A stretch of DNA of 6,300 bases from Pseudomonadota bacterium. Its GTDB lineage: Bacteria > Pseudomonadota > Gammaproteobacteria > Magnimaribacterales > D2472. The notes under the pieces were generated by a model, which saw nothing but the letters and a program-made list of their open reading frames with translations, did no database searches and had not been told where the DNA came from. The translations under genes were made by a program, and so were the position numbers. The stretch is taken from contig RGHK01000055.1 in assembly GCA_010024215.1 (NCBI GenBank), positions 1 to 6,300 of the forward strand. The letters are read 5' to 3'. Shown one piece after another: positions 1 through 5,428 of this stretch. The stretch's first letter is position 1, and each line of letters starts with the position of its first letter.

Positions 1-222
1 TCCGTAATAGTAAACACTTACTATTAACCAAGACATTCCGAAACCCCAATGCCCAAATGACCATATAATCAACTTGAATATTTTATATGTATCATTGCTT
101 ATTAATTCTCTAACAATATATGCATAAGACAGGATAATTAATGGCTTAATAGAGAAGGGCTCAAAAGCTAAAACGCCGATTAAACCAAAAAAAAATGGGA
201 TTAAAAATTCTCTTAATTTCAT
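1..222 (-). CDS. lnt: Apolipoprotein N-acyltransferase, N-terminal 74 codons (3' end outside window)
   Basis: Reading the minus strand from an ATG at 222-220 gives 74 uninterrupted codons to the window edge. The peptide begins MKLREFLIPFFFGLIGVLAF, a hydrophobic first membrane segment (about residues 8-22). A second hydrophobic stretch (about 26-36) follows, and then WGFGMSWLIVSVYYYG at 59-74. The latter matches the conserved Lnt signature near the second/third helix (GFG…W-V-V…G). Lnt is an inner-membrane enzyme that adds the third acyl chain to the N-terminal cysteine of lipoproteins. Its nitrilase-like catalytic domain (Glu-Lys-Cys) would lie beyond the window, so completeness cannot be judged. 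The start shares one base with the corC stop (TAATG), which suggests translational coupling, and there is no Shine-Dalgarno. The order corC-lnt is the usual one in gammaproteobacteria and supports the call. Confidence 0.88.
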   Translation of the reverse strand, partial: MKLREFLIPFFFGLIGVLAFEPFSIKPLIILSYAYIVRELISNDTYKIFKLIIWSFGHWGFGMSWLIVSVYYYG

Positions 223-830
223 TAGGTTACTGTTATTTGAACCTTATCAATTTTTCGATCATCAGCGTGAATAACTTTTATGCTGAGGTTTTCAATTTTG
301 ACCTTGTCACCCTTCTTAGGTAAGACTCCAAGTTGCGTAGATCTATCTTTTTTAAATTCTTCTAATAGTGAATCTGCTTTTTTAGTTTCTGGGACAACAT
401 TTGGCTCTCTAAGCATTTCAGCAAGGTCAATATCCTCATTTCCATCATATATCTTGGGTAACATATCTTTAGCGAGTAATAAGCCACTAACTTCATCTCT
501 TTCTTTTCCTAATACGGGGTATCTTGAGTGTCCTGATTCAATAATTTTTTCTATTATTGAATTGATATTTTCATCTATGCCAAAAGTAACCATATCAACT
601 TTTGGCACCATTATTTCTTTAACAGTAGTATTACCAAGTTTGATTGCTTTATTGGCTATTGATTCAGCCTCTTTGTCAATTATATTTAGATCTACAGCAT
701 CTTTTAAGAAATCTGTTACTTCTGAAACAGATTGTGTTTTTATGAAAAAGGGATTTCTAAAAAATTTTTTTATTTTTGCTATAAGTCCCGAAGGAGGGTG
801 ACTGTCTTCGCTTTCTAATTTTTGATTCAT
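222..830 (-). CDS. corC: CorC/HlyC-family CBS-domain protein with an internal in-frame deletion
   Basis: The 202-residue product is related to CorC, a CBS-pair protein associated with magnesium/cobalt efflux and encoded next to lnt. The N-terminal part is normal: a linker with NIIDKEAESIANKAIKLGN at 49-67, then TTVKEIMVPKVDM at 68-80 opening the first CBS motif. IIESGHSRYPVLG (96-108) and GLLLAKDMLP (116-125) follow, and then VVPETKKADSLLEEFKKDR (145-163), the start of the second CBS motif. At residues about 164-167 the sequence jumps to LGVLPKKGDKVKIENLSIKV, which matches the end of the C-terminal CorC_HlyC domain. The usual …VIDEFGGVSGLVTIEDILE… block and most of the C-terminal domain, ending in …TIGGLV, are absent. 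E. coli CorC is about 292 residues. The reading frame is intact across the join. The ATG at 830-828 directly follows the ybeY stop. The family is clear; whether the shortened protein functions is not. Confidence 0.85.
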   Translation of the reverse strand: MNQKLESEDSHPPSGLIAKIKKFFRNPFFIKTQSVSEVTDFLKDAVDLNIIDKEAESIANKAIKLGNTTVKEIMVPKVDMVTFGIDENINSIIEKIIESGHSRYPVLGKERDEVSGLLLAKDMLPKIYDGNEDIDLAEMLREPNVVPETKKADSLLEEFKKDRSTQLGVLPKKGDKVKIENLSIKVIHADDRKIDKVQITVT

Positions 831-1277
831 TTAGTAAGGATTATTAATATTAACTTTTTTTAAAATATTTATTTCTTTCTTTTCCATGATCATAGCTAAT
901 TCATTATTTATATGATCATATCCAAGTATATGATATACACCATGAGCTAACATGTGAATAATATGCTCATCAAAAGTTTTACCTTCATCTTCTGCTTCTT
1001 TTTCTACATACTCGCAACTTATTGCAATATCGCCAAGATTATTAGTAAATTTTGATGAAATATCTTCGTTAGGAAAAGATAATACATTTGTAGGCCTGTC
1101 TTTGTTTCTAAACTCAGCATTAAGAGCTTGCATTTCTTTGTTATTCATTAATCTTAAATTTATTTCAGAGTTTCTTGAATCTTCTTCTATAAGAATTAGT
1201 TCTACTATTTTGTGCAGCCTATCTTCAAGATTTTTATCTATGGATATGCTCTCATCTGATGTAATTATTAAGCTCAC
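831..1277 (-). CDS. ybeY: Endoribonuclease/rRNA maturation factor YbeY
   Basis: The 148-residue protein is full length for the UPF0054/YbeY family. It carries the zinc-binding signature HGVYHILGYDH at 112-122, with His112, His116 and His122 as the expected metal ligands. It also has the conserved FRNKDRPTNVLSFP block at 56-69 (Arg57 matches the conserved active-site arginine) and LGDIAIS at 81-87. YbeY is a cytoplasmic metalloprotein needed for 16S rRNA 3'-end maturation and 70S ribosome quality control. The start is GTG at 1277-1275, overlapping the phoH TGA by 4 bp (GTGA). No Shine-Dalgarno precedes it, so translation is probably coupled to phoH. Its stop immediately precedes the corC ATG. 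PhoH-family ATPase next to YbeY is a long-conserved pairing. Confidence 0.95.
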   Translation of the reverse strand: MSLIITSDESISIDKNLEDRLHKIVELILIEEDSRNSEINLRLMNNKEMQALNAEFRNKDRPTNVLSFPNEDISSKFTNNLGDIAISCEYVEKEAEDEGKTFDEHIIHMLAHGVYHILGYDHINNELAMIMEKKEINILKKVNINNPY

Positions 1278-2257
1278 TTATTAACTGTGGATTCAAATTT
1301 TTTATAAGCATCAATAATTTTTCTTACAATTGGATGCCTAATAACATCTTTTGATGAAAATTCAGTTATGCCAATACCATCTGTGTTATTTAGAACTTGA
1401 ATAACATGATTTAGACCTGATGTTATATGCTTTGGAAGGTCGACCTGTGTAAGGTCACCATTTATAACTGCCTTAGAACCAAAACCAATTCTTGTTAGAA
1501 CCATTTTCATTTGCTCTACTGTTGTATTCTGACTTTCATCCATAATAATGAATGCGTTGTTAAGTGTTCTACCTCTCAAGTATGCCAATGGAGCCACCTC
1601 AATAACTTCCTTCTCAATTAATTTTGAGGTTTTTTCCATCCCCAGCATCTCATACAATCCGTCATATAGTGGTCTTAGGTATGGGTCAACTTTTTGAGAT
1701 AAGTCACCTGGTAAGAAACCTAATTTTTCTCCTGCTTCTACTGCTGGTCTAATTAATACTATTCTTTGAACCTTATCGCTTAATAATGCTTCAACAGCTT
1801 TAGCAACTGCTAGATATGTTTTACCGGTACCCGCGTCGCCAATACCAAAGTTTATTTCATATTTATTTATGTTATTTATATATGCTTGCTGGTTTGAGCC
1901 CCTGGGTCTAATAATTTTTTTTGGAGTTTTTATCTGAATCTCTGGGTCTATGATTTCTTCTTTTTTTGAAAGACTCAGATTTAGATGTGATTGAATGGTA
2001 AGATGAACAGCTTCTTTGCTTAGCTCGATATTTTTCTTTGTTAAATTATATAAATCTAAGATTGCATCTGATGCATGTTTTATATCTTTTTCTTTTCCTG
2101 TGATTTTTACTTCATCACCTTTGTGAAAAATCTTAACTGAAAAGCTTTTTTCAATTAACTTTAAATTGCCATTTAACTCCCCTACGAAGAGAGCGATTCT
2201 GTTTGCGTTAGATGGTTTAAGGGAGATGTTCTTAAGAGCAGTTTGTGTTTCTTGCAT
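1274..2257 (-). CDS. ybeZ: PhoH-like ATPase (YbeZ)
   Basis: The product is 327 residues, near the usual length of gammaproteobacterial YbeZ. Residues about 10-75 form a KH-like N-terminal region (NRIALFVGELNGNLKLIEK, KGDEVKITG). The PhoH P-loop domain follows, with Walker A GIGDAGTGKT at 138-147. IVLIRPAVEAGEKLGFLPGD lies at 166-185 and YLRGRTLNN at 226-234. Walker B FIIMDESQNTT is at 236-246, and GDLTQVDLP at 267-275. YbeZ is a cytoplasmic nucleotide-binding protein thought to work with YbeY in RNA processing; its exact activity is less certain than its family. The start is ATG at 2257, five bases after the miaB TAG. An AGAGG lies about 15 bases upstream, too far for a standard ribosome site. 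The 3' end overlaps ybeY by 4 bp. Confidence 0.95.
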   Translation of the reverse strand: MQETQTALKNISLKPSNANRIALFVGELNGNLKLIEKSFSVKIFHKGDEVKITGKEKDIKHASDAILDLYNLTKKNIELSKEAVHLTIQSHLNLSLSKKEEIIDPEIQIKTPKKIIRPRGSNQQAYINNINKYEINFGIGDAGTGKTYLAVAKAVEALLSDKVQRIVLIRPAVEAGEKLGFLPGDLSQKVDPYLRPLYDGLYEMLGMEKTSKLIEKEVIEVAPLAYLRGRTLNNAFIIMDESQNTTVEQMKMVLTRIGFGSKAVINGDLTQVDLPKHITSGLNHVIQVLNNTDGIGITEFSSKDVIRHPIVRKIIDAYKKFESTVNK

Positions 2258-2262
2258 TAAGT

Positions 2263-3603
2263 CTAATTTTTACCTCTTGAGTTATGCAGAGTACCTAATA
2301 AAGAATAGGATAATGCCTCTGTAATCTTTATGTCTACTAATTTTCCAATAAAACTAATATTTTCAAAATTAAAATTTACCACTCTGTTGCATTCGGTTCT
2401 AGCCTGTAACTGCTCTGGACTCTTTTTTGCAATCCCTGTGACAAGACATCTTTGTATAGACCCGATCATATTTTTACTGTGTTCACGATGATAAAAGTTA
2501 AGCTGATCTTGCAAGATCTTTAATCTTTCTTTTTTTTCCTCTATTGAAGTTAAATCCTCTAATTTTGAAGCAGGTGTTCCCGGTCTTTTTGAATATATAA
2601 AACTAAATGAGGAATCAAACTTTATTTCGTTTACAAGATCCATAGTCTCATTAAAGTCTTTTTCTGTCTCTCCAGGAAACCCTACGATGAAATCTGATGA
2701 AACCCTTAAATCAGGTCTGTAAGATTTAATTTTATTTACTGCTTCAGTAAAGATATCAATAGTGTAGTTTCTTTTCATTTTTTCTAAAATTCTATTTGAT
2801 CCTGATTGGACCGGAAGGTGAAGCTGACTAACAAGCTGAGGCACATACTGATAGACTTCGATTAAGTCCTCAGTCATATCTAACGGGTGAGATGTTGTAT
2901 ATCTTATTCTTTCAATGCCATCTATATGGCTTATTATTTCAATCAGATCAGACAGCCTCAAAATTCTACCTTTGAAAGGCATCATATAAGAATTAACATT
3001 TTGACCCAAAAAGGTTATTTCCGATACGCCTTGCTCTGCTAATCTGGCAACTTCATCGAATATCTGTTCAGGTTTTCTACTTACCTCGTCACCTCTTGTA
3101 TAAGGAACTACGCAAAAAGAGCAATATTTTGAACATCCTTCCATAATAGCAACATAGCTTGAAGGCCCTCCTGTTGTTGGCTTTGGTAGGGAGTCAAACT
3201 TTTCCTCAATTGGAAAAGTGATATCTATTGCTTTGATACCTTTGCTTGTATCGATTTCTAGAAGATCGGATACTCTGTGTAGAGTTTGTGGTCCATATAT
3301 TAAATCAACATAAGGAGCTCTTTTTTTAATATTGCTTCCCTCCTGGGTAGCCACACACCCACCAACTCCTATCTTTAAATTTGGATTCTTTTCTTTAAGC
3401 TTGTTTAATCTTCCAAGCTCAGAATAAACTTTTGTTTCAGCCTTATCTCTTATAGAGCATGTATTAAGCAGGATAATATCTGCTTCTTCAGGATGGCTTG
3501 TAACTTCAACTCCCTTTCTTTCTTTTAGAATATCTACAGTCTTATCCGAGTCATACTCGTTCATTTGACATCCATAGGTTTTAATATAAAGTTTCGTACC
3601 CAT
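2263..3603 (-). CDS. miaB: tRNA-2-methylthio-N6-dimethylallyladenosine synthase MiaB
   Basis: The 446-residue protein is a complete radical-SAM methylthiotransferase. The N-terminal UPF0004 domain holds the auxiliary 4Fe-4S cysteines Cys12 (KTYGCQMNEYDSDK), Cys49 (LLNTCSIRDKAE) and Cys83 (GGCVATQEG). The radical-SAM CxxxCxxC is Cys157, Cys161 and Cys164 (EGCSKYCSFCVVPYTRG). Further conserved blocks are GQNVNSY (about 200-206), TTSHP, LHLPVQSGSN, MKRNYT and SDFIVGFPGET. The last 65 or so residues form the TRAM RNA-binding domain. MiaB converts i6A37 to ms2i6A37 in tRNAs that read UNN codons. It heads the minus-strand cluster miaB-phoH-ybeY-corC-lnt. The start is ATG at 3603-3601, only 13 bp from the start of the divergent DUF1820 gene. 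No Shine-Dalgarno is visible. MiaB is favoured over RimO or MtaB because of the motif set and the neighbours. Confidence 0.97.
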   Translation of the reverse strand: MGTKLYIKTYGCQMNEYDSDKTVDILKERKGVEVTSHPEEADIILLNTCSIRDKAETKVYSELGRLNKLKEKNPNLKIGVGGCVATQEGSNIKKRAPYVDLIYGPQTLHRVSDLLEIDTSKGIKAIDITFPIEEKFDSLPKPTTGGPSSYVAIMEGCSKYCSFCVVPYTRGDEVSRKPEQIFDEVARLAEQGVSEITFLGQNVNSYMMPFKGRILRLSDLIEIISHIDGIERIRYTTSHPLDMTEDLIEVYQYVPQLVSQLHLPVQSGSNRILEKMKRNYTIDIFTEAVNKIKSYRPDLRVSSDFIVGFPGETEKDFNETMDLVNEIKFDSSFSFIYSKRPGTPASKLEDLTSIEEKKERLKILQDQLNFYHREHSKNMIGSIQRCLVTGIAKKSPEQLQARTECNRVVNFNFENISFIGKLVDIKITEALSYSLLGTLHNSRGKN

Positions 3604-3608
3604 ATAAT
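3565..3608 (+). promoter_or_regulatory. Candidate promoter(s) for the DUF1820 gene
   Basis: Two overlapping arrangements are visible on the plus strand, largely within the 5' end of miaB. A perfect TATAAT sits at 3603-3608 and overlaps the miaB start codon; the best upstream partner at 17-bp spacing is only TTTAAT (3580-3585). Transcription from it would begin at about 3615-3617, at the DUF1820 ATG, giving a leaderless transcript. Alternatively a perfect TTGACA (3565-3570) pairs with TATAAA (3585-3590), but the spacer is only 14 bp. Because the gap between the two genes is 13 bp, a promoter has to lie about here if the gene has its own. Confidence 0.4.
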
Positions 3609-3611
3609 TAA

Positions 3612-3639
3612 GTATTATGAAATCTAAAAGTGTTTACAA
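3612..3639 (-). promoter_or_regulatory. Possible miaB promoter
   Basis: On the minus strand TTGTAA (3639-3634) is followed after 16 bases by TAATAC (3617-3612), a weak sigma-70-like pair. Transcription would start within a few bases of the miaB ATG at 3603, giving a leaderless or nearly leaderless mRNA. The site lies inside the first codons of the opposite gene. AT-rich DNA yields such matches by chance, so this is tentative. Confidence 0.25.
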
Positions 3640-3943
3640 GATAATTTTCATCCAGCTTGGTGAAATATATGAAGTTTTTGCTAATCAAATTTTTCAAAGC
3701 GATATGTATGGTTTCATAGAGGTTGAGGATTATATATTTAATAAAGACAAACAACTAGTTGTAGATCCAACATCAGAAAAATTAAAAAATGAGTTCGCTA
3801 AAGTTGAAAGAAGTTATATACCACTAAATTCAATAATAAGAATAGATGAAGTTAAGGAAACTGGAGAGGCAAAAATTAAAGAAAATAAGGGACAGGTTAG
3901 CCAGTTCCCAATGAATATTCAGCCTTTAAATAAAAAAGATTAA
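3617..3943 (+). CDS. DUF1820 family protein, function unknown
   Basis: The 108-residue protein resembles the gammaproteobacterial DUF1820 family throughout. Conserved blocks are VYKIIFIQLGEIYEVFANQI (6-25), SDMYGFIEVEDYIF (28-41), LVVDPTSEKLKNEF (47-60) and VERSYIPLNSIIRIDEV (63-79). A polar tail with FPMNIQPL (97-104) closes it. There is no signal peptide, membrane segment or cysteine, so a soluble cytoplasmic protein, probably rich in beta strands, is expected. No biochemical function is known to me and none is assigned. Family members often sit beside miaB, which hints at, but does not prove, a link with RNA or tRNA metabolism. The ATG at 3617 follows the miaB start by 13 bp on the opposite strand, and no Shine-Dalgarno is present. 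The stop TAA abuts the orn stop with no gap. Confidence 0.85.
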   Translation: MKSKSVYKIIFIQLGEIYEVFANQIFQSDMYGFIEVEDYIFNKDKQLVVDPTSEKLKNEFAKVERSYIPLNSIIRIDEVKETGEAKIKENKGQVSQFPMNIQPLNKKD

Positions 3944-4495
3944 CTAGCCCTCAGGCATAAAAAGATTTTTATAGAATTTTAGCTCGGCGACAGACTCTCT
4001 GATATCACCCAAAGCTCTATGTGACCCTTTTTTTTCGTAAACTTGAGCTTCGTTCATCCATCTTACTGCTGCTTCTTTAAAGGAGGAAACGTCTATATGC
4101 CTATAATTAAAATAAGCCTCTAATCTAGGCATATATTTTGCTAAAAACCTTCTATCATGAGAAACAGTATTACCACACATGGGTGATTGATTTTCTCCCA
4201 CATATTTTGATATGAAATCAAGCGTTTCGATTTCTGCCATTTGCTCAGTAATGTTGCTGCTCTTAACTAAGTCTATCAAGCCAGAGGAACCATGTTGATT
4301 TTGGTTCCATTCATCCATTGCGTCCAATAAAGATGTTGTTTGTTTAATAATTAAATTTGGGCCCTCTGCAAGAATATTTAACTGCGAGTCTGTAATTAAA
4401 GTCGCTATTTCAATAATTCTCTCCTCATTTGGATCCAATCCTGTCATTTCCAAGTCAATCCAAATGAGATTATCTTTTGACTGTGTGCTTTTCAT
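3944..4495 (-). CDS. orn: Oligoribonuclease
   Basis: The 183-residue protein is a full-length DEDDh 3'-5' exoribonuclease. Exo I is IWIDLEMTGLD (11-21) with Asp14 and Glu16. Exo II is GNTVSHDRRFLAKYMP (108-123) with Asp114. Exo III is GSHRALGDIRESVAELKFY (157-175) with His159 and Asp164. The HIDVSSFKE stretch (133-141) is also characteristic. Orn degrades 2-5 nt RNAs, including pGpG from c-di-GMP turnover, to mononucleotides in the cytoplasm, and is essential in many gammaproteobacteria. The ATG at 4495-4493 starts just before the IWIDLEMTGLD block, as in the family. AGGAAG (4515-4510) lies 14 bases upstream, longer than the usual ribosome-site spacing. Orn diverges from rsgA, an arrangement also found in E. 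coli, and converges on the DUF1820 gene. Confidence 0.97.
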   Translation of the reverse strand: MKSTQSKDNLIWIDLEMTGLDPNEERIIEIATLITDSQLNILAEGPNLIIKQTTSLLDAMDEWNQNQHGSSGLIDLVKSSNITEQMAEIETLDFISKYVGENQSPMCGNTVSHDRRFLAKYMPRLEAYFNYRHIDVSSFKEAAVRWMNEAQVYEKKGSHRALGDIRESVAELKFYKNLFMPEG

Positions 4496-4509
4496 AACTT
4501 TTTATATTT

Positions 4510-4551
4510 CTTCCTTTAGTGTATTTTGTGCTTTATATGACAAAAGTTCAA
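4510..4551 (-). promoter_or_regulatory. Possible orn promoter and ribosome binding site
   Basis: On the minus strand TTGAAC (4551-4546) and CAAAAT (4528-4523) are separated by 17 bp, each matching four of six sigma-70 consensus bases. AGGAAG at 4515-4510 lies downstream and is the only purine-rich Shine-Dalgarno-like motif near any start in this window, although it is 14 bases from the ATG. The element overlaps the rsgA start region on the other strand. Weak matches, so tentative. Confidence 0.25.
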
Positions 4552-5406
4552 ACCGGATTGGTAATAGAATTCTACTCTAATAGCTGCTTAGTGCGAACTA
4601 AGGAGCATGATATTCCCTGCATTGGTATTAAGGATGTCGTTGTTGGTGATCAGGTAAATATTGAAATAATTCAAGATAGTAAAAAAATTAGAGGAGTTAT
4701 CCTTTCAAAGGAGCCCCGTAAATCATCTTTAAGAAAAAAAGAAAATAGTAAATCTAAGGTAATTGCAGCTAACCTAAGTCATGTTGGAATATTATTTACC
4801 CCACAACCCAAAACCACTTCAGAGTTTATTGATAAATGGATTTTGACTGCCATTTTGTCAGATATTAAGCCTTTTATTATCTGTAATAAAATTGATCTTG
4901 AGCATGATGAACTATATGAAAGGAATATATCTGTATATGAAAAGTTAGATATAGAAATAATTAAGATATCTGCAAAAAAAGAGCTCAATACAAATAATCT
5001 TATAAATTTTCTTAAGGAGAAATGTGTTCTCTTTGTCGGGAACTCTGGTGCTGGTAAATCTACTATTACTTCATTGTTAACGGGTAAAAAAATAAAAACC
5101 AATTCTCTTTCAAACAATCAAGGTGTGCACACCACATCGATTTCTACTCTTTATCAGACTAAAAATGATATAAGCATTATTGACTCTCCTGGTGTCAGAG
5201 ACTTGCCAATATCTGGTTGGAATAAAGATGAGATACTTTTTGGCTTTCAAGAAATCTATAAACAATCAAAAAAATGTAAATTTAATGACTGTAATCATAT
5301 TAATAATAAAGAGTGTGCTGTTTTAGATCATCTAAGTAATGGAGAAATTGATGAAAGCAGATACAATAATTTCATAAAATTTAGGGACTCAGATAATTGT
5401 GAATAA
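4537..5406 (+). CDS. rsgA: Small ribosomal subunit biogenesis GTPase RsgA
   Basis: This is a circularly permuted GTPase with an N-terminal OB fold (TGLVIEFYSNSCLVR to VVVGDQVNIEI). The G motifs come in the order G4-G1-G3: NKID at 117-120, the P-loop GNSGAGKS at 168-175, GVHTTS at 196-201 (switch I) and DSPGVRDLP at 216-224. A C-terminal zinc site follows (Cys247, Cys252, His254, Cys260 in CKFNDCNHINNKECAV). RsgA binds late 30S subunits, checks the decoding centre and releases assembly factors on GTP hydrolysis. I prefer the ATG at 4537 (289 residues). An in-frame GTG at 4519 would add the hydrophobic MYFVLY, which is not typical, and neither start has a Shine-Dalgarno. The basic N-terminal tail of E. 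coli RsgA is missing in either case. A TATATT at 4503-4508 could be a -10 box, but no good -35 partner is seen. The 3' end runs into the apparent original start region of ubiE. Confidence 0.95.
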   Translation: MTKVQTGLVIEFYSNSCLVRTKEHDIPCIGIKDVVVGDQVNIEIIQDSKKIRGVILSKEPRKSSLRKKENSKSKVIAANLSHVGILFTPQPKTTSEFIDKWILTAILSDIKPFIICNKIDLEHDELYERNISVYEKLDIEIIKISAKKELNTNNLINFLKEKCVLFVGNSGAGKSTITSLLTGKKIKTNSLSNNQGVHTTSISTLYQTKNDISIIDSPGVRDLPISGWNKDEILFGFQEIYKQSKKCKFNDCNHINNKECAVLDHLSNGEIDESRYNNFIKFRDSDNCE

Positions 5407-5428
5407 AAAAACACATTTTGGCGGTTGA
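5399..5428 (+). other. Out-of-frame relic of the UbiE N-terminus
   Basis: A GTG at 5399 overlaps the last two codons and stop of rsgA and reads MNKKTHFGG before a TGA at 5426-5428. Gammaproteobacterial UbiE proteins begin with a short polar stretch and then T-H-F-G-x-x-x-V, so this peptide looks like the native UbiE start. The readable ubiE frame continues with V-D-E-K at 5424, in a different phase. Relative to the family, only 1 base instead of about 10 separates the Gly codon (5420-5422) from the Val codon (5424-5426), a net loss of about 8 bases. The 5' end of ubiE therefore seems frameshifted, either truly or by sequencing or assembly error. Family alignment is from memory. Confidence 0.6.

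Noticed and set aside
280..801. Long open frame on the plus strand opposite corC
   Set aside because: It is antisense to a clear CorC protein, has no recognisable domain and no convincing promoter or ribosome site; long antisense frames arise by chance from the codon bias of AT-rich genes.
910..921. Perfect 12-bp palindrome ATATGATCATAT
   Set aside because: It falls within the codons of the YbeY GYDH zinc motif; likely chance in AT-rich coding sequence.
3565..3590. TTGACA/TATAAA as a strong promoter for DUF1820
   Set aside because: Both hexamers look good, but the 14-bp spacer is too short for normal sigma-70 use and both lie in miaB codons; kept only as an alternative within the promoter entry.
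4779..5117. Open frame on the minus strand within rsgA
   Set aside because: It lies entirely inside the conserved GTPase domain of RsgA, and its predicted peptide matches no family I recognise.
5122..5133. Perfect 12-bp palindrome GGTGTGCACACC
   Set aside because: It lies in the codons for the RsgA switch I motif (GVHTT) and is explained by protein coding; there is no second copy and no regulatory context.
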